A DNA stretch of 34,902 bases from Rhodococcus erythropolis NBRC 15567 (GTDB taxonomy: Bacteria > Actinomycetota > Actinomycetes > Mycobacteriales > Mycobacteriaceae). A program made the translations under genes and the position numbers. The DNA lies in NCBI RefSeq assembly GCF_001552595.1, contig NZ_BCRM01000042.1, positions 1 through 34,902 of the forward strand. Direction: 5' to 3'. The notes below the pieces were generated by a model, which was not told the DNA's origin, searched no databases, and saw nothing but the letters and a program-made list of their open reading frames with translations. This document shows, piece after piece, positions 16,544 through 25,761 of the stretch. Each line of letters opens with the position of its first letter. Within the stretch, counting starts at the first letter, position 1.

Positions 16544-16921
16544 AAGATCTCTTTTCTTCACGTAGAAGTTCAACGCGAAGCACGCACACACCTGTGTTCG
16601 TCAGTGATCAATTGACCGTCTACATCACCGAACCGATACCGGACGGACCTCTCGGACGCTGAGCTCACCCCGTTCACACGCCGCGCCGGCGCTACACGCT
16701 CTCGCGCCTTACACACTGCCCCCGGATGTGTCGCCAACTGCCATTTCACTGGAAGCATGCCGAGGCCGCGCAGCGAGGGGCCGTGTCTCATCCGACATAC
16801 CAGATTTAAGACATGGTCCCGGGGAGGCAGATACCAGGGTGAAGAAGACTTATTCACATGGTGGACATGGCATTTCGTCAAAGGCGATTGCAGGACGGTT
16901 CTCGCCATCACGTCCGGTGGA
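16544..16921. other. Intergenic stretch, nothing recognised
   Basis: Lies between the convergent UDG-like and ATL genes. The open frames on either strand are rich in Arg/Ser and lack ribosome binding sites. I see no RNA gene, repeat or clear terminator. Confidence 0.5.
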
Positions 16922-17239
16922 TCATCCATTCCACAACGCGTGTATGAGCTCGACCCGTCCGCCACGCATGGGCGTTCCTTCGTCGCGCAGTAGGGCGAGA
17001 GCACTATTGCCGTGACAGGTAGCGGGAGTGCCGTTGGCGTAGACCACGCGATGCCATTGGGTTTCGTCTGCCCAACGGGTCATGACCTGCCCGACTTGGC
17101 GAGGATGTCCGTTGACGAGGGTAGCGATCAGTCCGTATGTCATCACTCGGCCTGCCGGGATACCGTCGATGATGTCGAGGACGCGGCGAGCGAACGGAGA
17201 GGGTCCTTCTTCGGATACTTCGGTCAACAACTCAGACAT
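16922..17239 (-). CDS. Alkyltransferase-like (ATL) DNA-binding protein
   Basis: 105 aa, homologous to the C-terminal DNA-binding domain of O6-methylguanine-DNA methyltransferase. The core FARRVLDIIDGIPAGRVMTYG (residues 16-36), then GHPRQVGQVM, and the active-site loop reads QWHRVV where methyltransferases have PCHRV. The acceptor cysteine is thus replaced by tryptophan, the hallmark of ATL proteins, which flag alkylated guanine for nucleotide excision repair instead of repairing it. The C-terminus LALLRDEGTPMRGGRV is typical. ATG 17239 overlaps the last codons of metH (ATGTCTGA), so it is translationally coupled to methionine synthase. Confidence 0.88.
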   Translation of the reverse strand: MSELLTEVSEEGPSPFARRVLDIIDGIPAGRVMTYGLIATLVNGHPRQVGQVMTRWADETQWHRVVYANGTPATCHGNSALALLRDEGTPMRGGRVELIHALWNG

Positions 17240-20200
17240 TGAAATACTTTGCTTCCGGGTGGTGCAGGACAAAAGCGTCCGTGGACTGCTCGGGATGCAG
17301 CTGCAGTTCCTCGGACAATTCGACGCCGATTCGCTCGGGTTCGAGCAACGCCACCAACTTGGCACGGTCCTCGAGGTCCGGGCACGCGCCGTATCCGAAC
17401 GAGTAACGAGCGCCGCGGTACTCGAGATCGAAGTAGCCGGCAACCTCGGTCGGGTCCTGCTCCGCGACGGTATGCCCCTCGGGGAGCACAAGCTCTTCAC
17501 GAACGCGTCGATGCCAGTACTCGGCCAGAGATTCCGTGAGCTGGACGCCGATTCCGTGAACTTCGAGGTAATCACGGTACGAGTTCGACGCGAACAATTC
17601 GTTGGCGAAGTCCGCGATCGGCTGACCCATCGTCACCAACTGGAACGGAAGAACGTCCACCTGGCCGGTCGCTTCTGCTTCCTTACGCGAGCGCACGAAG
17701 TCAGCGATGCACAGGAAACGGTCGCGATGCTGACGCGGGTAGGTGAACCGGAACCGTTCAGGTGCATCCGGTTTCGGTTCGGTGAGCACGATGACGTCAT
17801 CGCCCTCCGAGATCGCCGGGAAGTAGCCGTACACAACCGCGGCGTGCGCGAGGATGCCCTCGGACGTCAGCCGATCGAGCCAGTACCGAAGTCGCGGACG
17901 GCCTTCCGACTCGACCAGTTCCTCGTACGTCGGACCGTCGCCCTTGCGCTGACCGCGAAGGCCCCACTGGCCGAGGAAGAGAGCGCGCTCGTCGAGCAGC
18001 CCCGAGTACTCGGACAGAGAGATTCCCTTGACGATGCGCGAGCCCCAGAACGGCGGTGTCGGCACCGCAATGTCGGTAGCGACATCGGAACGCTCCGGCA
18101 GGACGACGGGAACCGCTGCAGCTTTACGCTTTTCGGCGATGCGCTTGGAACGCTCATGACGAGCCTTACGCTCGGCAGCCTTCTCGCGAGCAGCGATGGC
18201 CTCTGGGCTGTCCGGCGCCGGGCCGCCGCCGCGCTTGGTCGTCATGATCTGGTCCATCAAGTTCAGACCCTCGAAAGCGTCGCGGGCATAGCTGACGTCG
18301 CCCTCGTACACCTCCTGCAGATCGTTCTCGACGTACGAACGCGTCAGCGCGGCACCACCCAGCAAAACCGGGAACTGTTCCGAGACACCGCGAGAGTTCA
18401 GTTCCTTGAGGTTGTCCTTCATGACCACTGTCGACTTCACGAGCAGTCCGGACATGCCGATGACATCGGCCTTGTGCTCGATCGCAGCATCGAGAATGGT
18501 CGCGATGGGCTGCTTGATGCCGAGGTTCACGACGTCGTAACCGTTGTTACTCAAGATGATGTCGACAAGGTTCTTGCCGATATCGTGGACGTCGCCCTTG
18601 ACCGTCGCAATGACGAGGCGACCCTTGCCGTCGTCGTCCGTCGCTTCCATGTGCGGCTCGAGGAACGCAACTGCTGCCTTCATGACCTCGGCGGACTGCA
18701 GAACGAACGGCAACTGCATCTGTCCGGAACCGAACAGTTCACCGACGGTCTTCATGCCCGAAAGCAGTGTCTCGTTGATGATTTCGATCGGGGACTTGAC
18801 CGTCATCGCTTCGGTGAGATCGTCGTCGAGGCCGTTGCGCTCGCCGTCGACGATGCGACGCTCGAGCCGGTCGAACAACGGAAGTCCGGCGAGTTCCTGC
18901 GCACGGGACTCGCGCGCCGACGCAGCCGAGACACCCTCGAACAGAGCCATCAGCTTCTGCAGCGGGTCGTAGCCCTCGCTACGACGGTCGTAGACCAGGT
19001 CGAGTGCGGTTTCACGCTGCTCGTCCGGAATTCGCGCCATCGGCAAAATCTTGGACGCGTGAACGATCGCCGTGTCCAGACCGGCCTCGGTGCACTCGTG
19101 CAGGAACACCGAGTTGAGGACCTGCCGTGCGGCCGGGTTCAAACCGAACGAAATGTTCGAGATACCCAGGGTGAAGTGCAGTTCCGGGTACGCAGCCTTG
19201 AGCTGACGGATGGCTTCGATGGTCTCGATGCCGTCGCGTCGCACCTCTTCCTGACCGGTGGAGATGGGGAAGGTCAAGGCGTCGACGATGATGTCGGACT
19301 CGGCGAGTCCCCAGTTTCCCTTGATGTCCTCGATCAGACGCTTGGCGATGGCGACCTTCGTCTCGGCGGTGCGAGCCTGGCCCTCTTCGTCGATGGTCAG
19401 GGCGACGACCGCCGCGCCGTGCTCCTTGACCAACGTCATGATCTTGTGAAAACGCGATTCGGGGCCGGCGCCGTCCTCGTAGTTGACGGAGTTGACAGCG
19501 CAGCGGCCACCGAGGTGTTCGAGACCGGCCTGCAACACGGCAGGCTCGGTGGAGTCGAGCATGATCGGCAGCGTCGAGGACGTCGCCAGACGGCTGGCCA
19601 GTTCCGACATGTCGGCGGCACCGTCGCGGCCCACGTAGTCGACGTTGAGGTCGAGCATGTGTGCGCCGTCGCGGGTCTGGTCCTTGGCGATGTCCAGGCA
19701 CTTCTGGTAGTCCGCGGAGAGCATTGCCTCGCGGAAAGCCTTGGAGCCGTTGGAGTTCGTGCGTTCACCGATCATCAGGATGCTGGCGTCCTGCTCGAAC
19801 GGCACCGCCGAGTACAGCGAAGAGGTACTCGGCTCGTGGATCGGGGTGCGCTGGGCCTTCTCGACCTGACGGACCGCGTCGGCGACCGCGCTGATGTGCT
19901 CGGGTGTCGTACCGCAGCAGCCGCCTACGAGGCCGAGTCCGAACTCGGAAACGAAACCACTGAGGGCTTCGGCCAATTCGTCGGCGGTCAGCGGGTACTC
20001 GGCGCCCTTGGGGCCGAGCTGCGGCAGACCGGCATTGGGCATGACCGACACCGGCAGCGTCGAGTACTTGGACAGGTGCCGGAGATGTTCGCTCATCTCG
20101 GCCGGCCCGGTGGCACAGTTCAGGCCGATCATGTCGATACCGAGTGGCTCGAGTGCCGTCAGCGCCGCACCGATCTCACTGCCCAGGAGCATCGTTCCAG

Positions 20201-20864
20201 TTGTCTCTACCGTCACGTGCGTGATGATCGGCAACCGCAGTCCGAGTTGCTCCATCGCGCGCTGACTGCCGAGAATGGCAGCCTTCACCTGAAGCAGGTC
20301 CTGGCAGGTTTCGACGAGGATGGCGTCGGCGCCACCGTCGATCATGCCGAGCGCAGCTTCGGTGTACGCGTCACGAAGGACTGCGTACGGTGCGTGTCCG
20401 AGGCTGGGGAGCTTGGTTCCCGGTCCCATCGAGCCGAGTACGAATCGGGCCATGCCGTCGCGGCCTGGTCCCATCTCGTCCGCTACTTCACGGGCGAGAG
20501 CAGTGCCTTTTTCCGCGAGTTCGCGGATCCGGTGAGAGATGTCGTAGTCGGCGAGGTTGGGCAGGTTGCAACCGAAGGTGTTGGTCTCGACGGCATCGGC
20601 ACCAGCGGCGAAGTACGCACGGTGGATGTCTTTGAGCACGTCGGGACGGGTGTCGTTGAGGATCTCATTGCACCCCTCGAGGCCGAGGAAGTCGTCCAGG
20701 GTGAGGTCCGCGGCCTGCAACATGGTGCCCATCGCTCCGTCGCCGATGACAACGCGCTGTTTCAGCGCATCAAGCAGGGCAGAGTTCAACGGGCCGGACA
20801 TGCCGCCGGCCATGGACTCCGAGGACACAGGGGCGATCGACTCGTTGGACTCGAATCGGTTCAA
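17232..20864 (-). CDS. metH: Cobalamin-dependent methionine synthase
   Basis: Transfers the methyl group of 5-methyltetrahydrofolate to homocysteine via cobalamin. 1210 aa, all four modules present. Homocysteine domain: zinc ligands Cys250 (GLNCATGP) and Cys316/Cys317 (GGCCGTT). Pterin-binding domain: GERTNSNGSKAFREAM and LDLNVDYVGRDG. Cap and cobalamin domain: GDVHDIGKN with His760 as the lower axial ligand. C-terminal AdoMet reactivation domain: RYSFGYGACPDLEDR. The protein ends HHPEAKYFNV, as in Mycobacterium. TTG at 20864 is chosen because GAGG sits 8 nt upstream; ATG at 20813 or 20801 would also keep the whole catalytic part. I find no cobalamin riboswitch in the 160 bp upstream. The gene is intact. 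Confidence 0.96.
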   Translation of the reverse strand: MNRFESNESIAPVSSESMAGGMSGPLNSALLDALKQRVVIGDGAMGTMLQAADLTLDDFLGLEGCNEILNDTRPDVLKDIHRAYFAAGADAVETNTFGCNLPNLADYDISHRIRELAEKGTALAREVADEMGPGRDGMARFVLGSMGPGTKLPSLGHAPYAVLRDAYTEAALGMIDGGADAILVETCQDLLQVKAAILGSQRAMEQLGLRLPIITHVTVETTGTMLLGSEIGAALTALEPLGIDMIGLNCATGPAEMSEHLRHLSKYSTLPVSVMPNAGLPQLGPKGAEYPLTADELAEALSGFVSEFGLGLVGGCCGTTPEHISAVADAVRQVEKAQRTPIHEPSTSSLYSAVPFEQDASILMIGERTNSNGSKAFREAMLSADYQKCLDIAKDQTRDGAHMLDLNVDYVGRDGAADMSELASRLATSSTLPIMLDSTEPAVLQAGLEHLGGRCAVNSVNYEDGAGPESRFHKIMTLVKEHGAAVVALTIDEEGQARTAETKVAIAKRLIEDIKGNWGLAESDIIVDALTFPISTGQEEVRRDGIETIEAIRQLKAAYPELHFTLGISNISFGLNPAARQVLNSVFLHECTEAGLDTAIVHASKILPMARIPDEQRETALDLVYDRRSEGYDPLQKLMALFEGVSAASARESRAQELAGLPLFDRLERRIVDGERNGLDDDLTEAMTVKSPIEIINETLLSGMKTVGELFGSGQMQLPFVLQSAEVMKAAVAFLEPHMEATDDDGKGRLVIATVKGDVHDIGKNLVDIILSNNGYDVVNLGIKQPIATILDAAIEHKADVIGMSGLLVKSTVVMKDNLKELNSRGVSEQFPVLLGGAALTRSYVENDLQEVYEGDVSYARDAFEGLNLMDQIMTTKRGGGPAPDSPEAIAAREKAAERKARHERSKRIAEKRKAAAVPVVLPERSDVATDIAVPTPPFWGSRIVKGISLSEYSGLLDERALFLGQWGLRGQRKGDGPTYEELVESEGRPRLRYWLDRLTSEGILAHAAVVYGYFPAISEGDDVIVLTEPKPDAPERFRFTYPRQHRDRFLCIADFVRSRKEAEATGQVDVLPFQLVTMGQPIADFANELFASNSYRDYLEVHGIGVQLTESLAEYWHRRVREELVLPEGHTVAEQDPTEVAGYFDLEYRGARYSFGYGACPDLEDRAKLVALLEPERIGVELSEELQLHPEQSTDAFVLHHPEAKYFNV

Positions 20865-21023
20865 TGCACTTACCTCACAGGTCGGTTGTCATCGACACGA
20901 GACAGCGCCGCAGACCAGCACCCAGAGAAAGAGCAGGGCACAGTTCGGCAACTCGATCGTGATCGACAACGAAACAGAAGGAATAACGGTCGAATCAATG
21001 GCCGCAGAAGGCCGTCGATACTG

Positions 21024-21347
21024 TCAGATTGTTTTGGCGACGGTCAGCAGTACGCTCGAGGACTCCAACGCTTCGAGAGAATGCCGAGCATTCGGGACGA
21101 TCAACAGATCGCCGGACGATCCCTCCCACGCGTTTTCGGCTGCACACAGGCGTACCCGACCGGTGAGCACGTAGACGGTCGCTTCCCCGGGGTTCTCGTG
21201 CTCGTCGAGCCTTTGTCCCGCAGCCAGCGCGATGACGGTTTGACGCAGGACGTGCTCATGGCCGCCGTACACGGTACGAGCGCTCCGGCCGCTCTTCGAG
21301 TTTTCCGCCTTGTCGGCGAGTTGGCGCGCTAGCGCTGTCAAAGACAT
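21024..21347 (-). CDS. Single-domain cupin protein
   Basis: 107 aa cupin. The beta-barrel motifs are partial: IALAAGQRLDEHENPGEATV (motif 1 with His and Glu) and VYVLTGRVRLCA, then GDLLIVPNARHSLEALE (motif 2 with the terminal His). Possible metal site, no known substrate. Start taken as ATG 21347 with GGAAAAG before it; GTG 21356 is the alternative. It lies 160 bp upstream of metH on the same strand and might be co-transcribed, but the gap leaves that open. Confidence 0.75.
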   Translation of the reverse strand: MSLTALARQLADKAENSKSGRSARTVYGGHEHVLRQTVIALAAGQRLDEHENPGEATVYVLTGRVRLCAAENAWEGSSGDLLIVPNARHSLEALESSSVLLTVAKTI

Positions 21348-21546
21348 CTTTTCCACGATGTTCGCTTTCTGTGCATTTGTCCGGTGCCTGCGAGGGGGTT
21401 CACGTCGTTCTCGACTCGGCGGCTACGAGGTTCCGGAGTGGGTTTCTACTGTGGGTCCATATATGTGTTTGTGCGGCACTGATTCAGCCGTGATCGATGT
21501 CCGCGCGGGATCAGTTGGCGGTTTCGGTATCGTGCAGGGCTTTCCA

Positions 21547-22236
21547 TCAGGGTTGCGGTGTCGGGGGCTGGGGATGATCTCGTGTGGTGAGGAACTTCGC
21601 GGGGTCACTACCGGCACGAGCACCGCTGCTGAGCCATCGGGCGAATCCTCGAGGATCGCGACGTTCGATTTCGTCGAGGTAACGCTCGCGGGTACGCGCG
21701 AGGTGCAGCGCGTCCGTCGTCGACGGCGATGGCGAGGGGCCGTTCTGCAGAGCGGGCCAGCTCATGCGCCAACATCGGCACAGGGCTTCGTCCGAGAGTT
21801 GGCTGCAGTCCGGCAGCGGAAGAAGCGGCACATCGACGGTGCTGGTGCGTATCAGGGGACTTTTCGGCGAGCATGGTAGTGCCTGTGTGAACTCGACTCT
21901 GCCGCCGATGTAGCGACACATCGGAGCCGAGGTGAGGGTCATCAGCAGTATCAACGGTAAGGCAGCAGCGCCGGAGAGCGCGATCAATCCGATGACAGTG
22001 ATCACGACTGCCGCCCACGTAGCGCCGTCTCGTAGCGCAATCGTCAGGAGAGTTCGGGGCGGTGGAGTAGTGCGAAGCGTGATCGGTCGCAACCAGGGTG
22101 AACCCCCTCCGATCAATACTGCGGCAATCACCGCCGATACCAGAATGTCGGTAGGGACGGTGGCGGCTGCGACGATCCCTCCTGAAGCGGTAAGGATCGC
22201 TGCGGCGACCCACCAGATGATGCGATAGATGCTCAT
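21547..22236 (-). CDS. Hypothetical membrane protein with conserved C-terminal domain
   Basis: 229 aa. Four hydrophobic segments in the first half (IIWWVAAAILTASGGIVAAA, DILVSAVIAAVLIGG, AAVVITVIGLIAL, LPLILLMTLTSA) followed by a soluble C-terminus with the block DEALCRCWRMSW and ARTRERYLDEIERRDPRGFA, then RWLSSGARAGSDP. Similar tails occur in other actinobacterial hypothetical proteins I recall without function. ATG 22236 follows AAGGGA by 9 nt; ATG 22278 has a poorer site. No partner is evident. Confidence 0.7.
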   Translation of the reverse strand: MSIYRIIWWVAAAILTASGGIVAAATVPTDILVSAVIAAVLIGGGSPWLRPITLRTTPPPRTLLTIALRDGATWAAVVITVIGLIALSGAAALPLILLMTLTSAPMCRYIGGRVEFTQALPCSPKSPLIRTSTVDVPLLPLPDCSQLSDEALCRCWRMSWPALQNGPSPSPSTTDALHLARTRERYLDEIERRDPRGFARWLSSGARAGSDPAKFLTTRDHPQPPTPQP

Positions 22237-22403
22237 GGGATGTAATCCCTTGCCGTGAGGAAGTTTCCAGCTGTTCATGTCTCGGTGCGGTCCGCCGAAA
22301 CGGCGAATACGTTCGATCGTGCGTGCACATCAGCGGTCCCACAACGGGCGGGGAAGGGAATGCGACTGCGCGACAGCAACGTCGATATACACGGTCCTGT
22401 GTG

Positions 22404-23099
22404 TCATTGCCGCTCCAGTTGCGCGAGGCACGTACGCGGGGTATCCCAGGGGGTGAGCGAGCTCTCGATCTGACGTGCGCCGAGTCGCGTCAGGACCCCG
22501 CGTATCAAGCCCAGGTGCAAGGAGCAGACAACGCCGGGACTTTGTCGGGCGACGCTCTCGAACGGACAGGCGTGCAATCGGATACGGGTTTCGGTATTCG
22601 AGGTTTCGAGTTCCGGATCGAACCCCATCTCCGCGAACAAGGTGGTGACGACGAGCGCCGCTTCTTCTGTCGGCCGGTCGGCTCCGGAGGTTGCGCCGAG
22701 TTCATCGAGTGCCCACTGTCTGCCCGCAGCCTCGGCGAGGTTCTCCGGGGTGCCGTCGCTCTGGCGTGCGAAGTGGGCCGCCAGAACGTGAGCCAACTTT
22801 TCGTATCCGGAGGTAGCACCGACTCCCGAGCCGAGTGCATTCTGTGCCCGGTAGAGCTGACGTGGACGCCCACGGGTGACGTTGTGTTCGGTCTCCTTCG
22901 CGATCAGACCGACCTCGATCAACGCGTTCAGGTGGAACCGAACCGTGGTCACATGCAGATCGCACAAATCCGCCAGTTCGGCGGCGGTCATCGATTCCGC
23001 GCCGGCCCGCAGGGCGTCCAGCAGTTGGACACGCCGCCGTGACGCCAGTACCGCATGAGTACCGGCGCGTGCCGACCCTGTTCCCTTTCGTATCGCCAT
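22404..23099 (-). CDS. Winged-helix regulator with C-terminal cysteine domain (SufR/ArsR-like)
   Basis: 231 aa. The N-terminal winged helix reads LASRRRVQLLDALRAGAESM, then ELADLCDLHVTTVRFHLNAL, with the wing NVTRGRPRQLYRAQ. The C-terminal domain has cysteines in HACPF, GVVCSLH and RTCLAQ, spaced C-x13-C-x31-C, as in regulators of the SufR type that hold an iron-sulfur cluster. Divergent from the ferredoxin/ctaD genes 60 bp away, with a dyad in between (23110-23133), so it probably controls them and itself. The start ATG 23099 has no ribosome binding site and may be leaderless; a GTG at 23156 would overlap the promoter. The ligand (Fe-S, NO, redox) is inferred. Confidence 0.75.
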   Translation of the reverse strand: MAIRKGTGSARAGTHAVLASRRRVQLLDALRAGAESMTAAELADLCDLHVTTVRFHLNALIEVGLIAKETEHNVTRGRPRQLYRAQNALGSGVGATSGYEKLAHVLAAHFARQSDGTPENLAEAAGRQWALDELGATSGADRPTEEAALVVTTLFAEMGFDPELETSNTETRIRLHACPFESVARQSPGVVCSLHLGLIRGVLTRLGARQIESSLTPWDTPRTCLAQLERQ

Positions 23100-23109
23100 A
23101 CTGTAAGAC

Positions 23110-23133
23110 TTTAGAGGAAAGATGTCCTCGAAA
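23110..23133. promoter_or_regulatory. Operator dyad between regulator and ferredoxin
   Basis: TTTAGAGGA, a 6-nt spacer and TCCTCGAAA form an inverted repeat matching in 8 of 9 positions. It lies 11 bp upstream of the regulator start and 26 bp upstream of the ferredoxin start, a suitable place to repress both. Confidence 0.55.
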
Positions 23134-23158
23134 ATAGGCAGTGTCCTGGAGGCCACTC

Positions 23159-23546
23159 ATGACGTACGTGATCGCTGCACCATGTATCGACGTGATGGAC
23201 CGAGGATGCGTCGAGGAATGTCCGGTCGACTGCATCTACGAAGGGGCACGGTCGCTCTACATCCACCCCGACGAATGCATCGACTGCGGTGCGTGCGAAC
23301 CGGTCTGCCCGGTCGAGGCCATCTCGTACGAATCCGACGTCCCCGCCCGCTGGGAAGAGTTCATCGACGACAACGCCCACTTCTTCCATCGACTGCTACC
23401 CGGAGCGGCCGAGATAGTGGGATCACCGGGGGGGATCCATGAATCTCGGTCGCGTAGGCGTCGATACGGAGCTGGTAGGCGGTTATCCGCACTCGAATCA
23501 TCCGAATATCGGACCGCCATCCCCCGCGCGGGAAGAACGGCAATGA
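23159..23546 (+). CDS. fdxA: 7Fe-8S-type ferredoxin, frameshifted at a G run
   Basis: Small electron carrier. MTYVIAAPCIDVMDRGCVEE begins after GGAGG (23148-23152), 6 nt before the ATG. Cluster ligands: Cys9, Cys17, Cys21, Cys25 and Cys40, Cys43, Cys46, Cys50 (DECIDCGACEPVCP), the FdxA/FdxC pattern with a 3Fe-4S and a 4Fe-4S centre. At a seven-G run (23428-23434) the frame changes. With six Gs the protein would continue MNLGRVGVDTELVGGYPHSN and stop at 23544-23546, giving about 128 aa and a TGA overlapping the ATG of ctaD. As sequenced, the ferredoxin runs in frame into CtaD. The iron-sulfur core is upstream of the shift and intact. Confidence 0.8.
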
Positions 23547-25288
23547 CTCCCGTTGTGACAGAACTCCTGCCTTCGCGGCCCTACCCGAAACGCCGGGGGT
23601 TTAAGGGATCGTTCTTCTATTCCGCTGCCACCACGACCGATCCCAAAAAGCTGGGCGTGATGTATCTGGTCACCTCGTTCGCCTTCTTCATGTTGGGCGG
23701 ATTGATGGCCTTGTTGATCCGGACCGAACTCGCCGTGCCCGGTCTTCAGTTCCTCTCGAACGAGCAGTACAACCAGCTCTTCACCATGCATGGCACGATC
23801 ATGTTGCTGCTGTATGCGACTCCGATCGTGTTCGGTTTCGCGAACTACATACTTCCCCTGCAGATCGGTGCACCGGATGTCGCGTTCCCGCGACTGAACG
23901 CGCTCAGCTACTGGCTGTACCTGTTCGGTGCGCTCATCACCGTATCCGGATTCCTCACCCCGGGCGGGGCCGCGGACTTCGGGTGGACGGGATATACCCC
24001 GCTGACCAGTGCACTGCATTCACCGGGTGTCGGCGGAGATCTGTGGATCATGGGACTCGCACTGGCCGGCGTCGGGACCATCTTGGGCGGGGTCAACATG
24101 ATCACCACCGTGATCTGTCTGCGTGCGCCCGGGATGACGATGTTTCGGATGCCCATCTTCACGTGGAATGTCTTCATCACCATGATCCTGGTGTTGTTGG
24201 CTTTTCCCATACTCACCGCAGCGCTGATGGGACTGCTCGTGGACCGACACCTCGGTGGACACCTCTTCGATCCCGCCACAGGTGGTGCGATCCTGTGGCA
24301 ACATCTGTTCTGGTTCTTCGGACATCCCGAGGTGTACATCGTGGCCATACCGTTCTTCGGTATCGTCTCGGAGATATTTCCCGTCTTCTCCCGCAAGCCG
24401 ATCTTCGGCTACGCCGGACTCGTCTACGCGACGATCGCCATCTCTGCGCTGTCGGCGGCAGTGTGGGCACATCACATGTTTGCCACGGGAGCCGTTCTGC
24501 TGCCGTTCTTTTCGATGATGAGTTTTCTCATTGCCATACCCACCGGGGTCAAATTCTTCAACTGGATCGGAACGATGTGGAAAGGACAACTGACCTTCGA
24601 GTCGCCGATGCTGTTCTCGATCGGCTTTCTGATCACTTTCCTCTTCGGCGGTCTGTCGGGGGTGATACTGGCGAGCCCGCCCCTCGACTTCCACGTCACC
24701 GATTCGTATTTCCTCGTCGCGCACTTCCACTACGTTCTCTTCGGGACCATCGTCTTCGCCACATACGCCGGGATCTATTTCTGGTTCCCGAAGATCACCG
24801 GACGATTCATGAACGAACGACTCGGTAGGTGGCATTTCTGGACGACTTTCGTCGGTTTCCATACGACCTTTCTGGTTCAACATTGGCTCGGCGCCGAAGG
24901 CATGCCGCGGCGATATGCCGACTACTTACCCTCGGACGGATTCACCACGCTTAACTCGATCTCGACGATCGGTTCGTTTGTTCTCGGAGCGTCACTGCTG
25001 CCGTTCGTGTGGAACGTGTTCACCTCGTACCGCTACGGAGAGGTCGTGACGGTCGACGATCCGTGGGGCTACGGAAATTCGCTCGAATGGGCAACGAGCT
25101 GTCCGCCGCCGCGGCACAACTTCACCGAACTGCCTCGGATCCGCTCCGAGCGTCCCGCGTTCGAACTGCATTACCCGCACATGGTCGAACGGATGAGGAC
25201 CGAAGAACATGCAGCTAGAAGGAAGATTTCCACAGCCGTAGTGGAAGGACCGAACTCGATCCCGTCCAGTGAGGCCGATGACCTATGA
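23543..25288 (+). CDS. ctaD: Cytochrome c oxidase subunit I (aa3-type)
   Basis: Catalytic subunit of the terminal oxidase in the cytoplasmic membrane, 581 aa, 12 hydrophobic helices. From ATG 23543 (MTPVVTELLPSRPYPKRRG): His83 (low-spin heme a), Asp112 at the D-channel entrance (GAPDVAFPR), HPEVY with His261 and the cross-linked Tyr265, CuB ligands His310-His311, Lys337 of the K channel (PTGVK), and HFH with His394 (heme a3) and His396 (heme a). An A1-type heme-copper oxidase. Subunits II and III are not encoded nearby, so it must pair with products made elsewhere or be a spare paralogue. As sequenced it is fused to the ferredoxin by a frameshift; its own ATG remains. Confidence 0.93.
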   Translation: MTPVVTELLPSRPYPKRRGFKGSFFYSAATTTDPKKLGVMYLVTSFAFFMLGGLMALLIRTELAVPGLQFLSNEQYNQLFTMHGTIMLLLYATPIVFGFANYILPLQIGAPDVAFPRLNALSYWLYLFGALITVSGFLTPGGAADFGWTGYTPLTSALHSPGVGGDLWIMGLALAGVGTILGGVNMITTVICLRAPGMTMFRMPIFTWNVFITMILVLLAFPILTAALMGLLVDRHLGGHLFDPATGGAILWQHLFWFFGHPEVYIVAIPFFGIVSEIFPVFSRKPIFGYAGLVYATIAISALSAAVWAHHMFATGAVLLPFFSMMSFLIAIPTGVKFFNWIGTMWKGQLTFESPMLFSIGFLITFLFGGLSGVILASPPLDFHVTDSYFLVAHFHYVLFGTIVFATYAGIYFWFPKITGRFMNERLGRWHFWTTFVGFHTTFLVQHWLGAEGMPRRYADYLPSDGFTTLNSISTIGSFVLGASLLPFVWNVFTSYRYGEVVTVDDPWGYGNSLEWATSCPPPRHNFTELPRIRSERPAFELHYPHMVERMRTEEHAARRKISTAVVEGPNSIPSSEADDL

Positions 25289-25731
25289 CCGAAGCGGCAC
25301 GCTACGCGCAATTAATCTTGCCGGTCTTTTGGCTCGGGATGGTCGCTGCGATTTCCTTCCTGGAAGCACCGATCAAGTTTCGCGCTCCAGGAGTGAGCCT
25401 GGCCATCGGGCTCGGGATCGGCCGAAAGGTCTTCACCGCACTGAACGCCGTGGAGTTGGTTCTGACACTGGTACTGGCGGCATCCTGCATCGTCGCGAAA
25501 CCTGACACACCCGCGTTGACGTTCTTCGTGCTGGCCGCGATGGTGCTCATTGTTCAGGTTGCGGCGATCCGGCCACTCCTGGGTAAACGCTCCGACCGAA
25601 TCCTCGCCGGAGAAGACCTACCGCGTTCGAAGATACATCTGGTGTACATCGCTTTCGAGTTGGTGAAGGTTGTGTTGTTGATCAGCGTGATCATTTCCCT
25701 GTTCGCGTTGTTGTCCGCATGTCTTCACTGA
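25285..25731 (+). CDS. Four-helix membrane protein next to ctaD
   Basis: 148 aa with hydrophobic segments near residues 8-26, 54-68, 78-95 and 126-146; between them are a loop EAPIKFRAPG and a cytosolic RSDRILAGEDLPRSK. The shape resembles DUF4149-like proteins, but I would not insist on the family. ATG 25285 overlaps the ctaD stop (ATGA), so translation is coupled, suggesting a role in oxidase assembly or function (inference). Confidence 0.7.
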   Translation: MTEAARYAQLILPVFWLGMVAAISFLEAPIKFRAPGVSLAIGLGIGRKVFTALNAVELVLTLVLAASCIVAKPDTPALTFFVLAAMVLIVQVAAIRPLLGKRSDRILAGEDLPRSKIHLVYIAFELVKVVLLISVIISLFALLSACLH

Positions 25732-25761
25732 TACCCGGACCATTTCGATGAAAGGTTTCCG

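Noticed and set aside
20865..21023. Cobalamin or S-adenosylmethionine riboswitch upstream of metH
   Set aside because: I looked for a B12-box-like core and for paired helices of known SAM classes on the minus strand and saw none; the leader is short.
17082..21332. A plus-strand open frame of 1416 codons opposite metH
   Set aside because: It mirrors the codon structure of metH on the other strand, is rich in Arg, His, Asp and Val as such shadows are, and has no domain or ribosome binding site.
23141..23158. GTG at 23141 as start of the ferredoxin
   Set aside because: GGAGG at 23148-23152 lies inside this extension and is perfectly placed for the ATG at 23159, which begins the conserved MTYVI sequence.
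24020..24883. A minus-strand open frame of 287 codons inside ctaD
   Set aside because: Antisense shadow of the oxidase gene; composition is dominated by Glu, Asp, Gln and His from mirrored hydrophobic codons.
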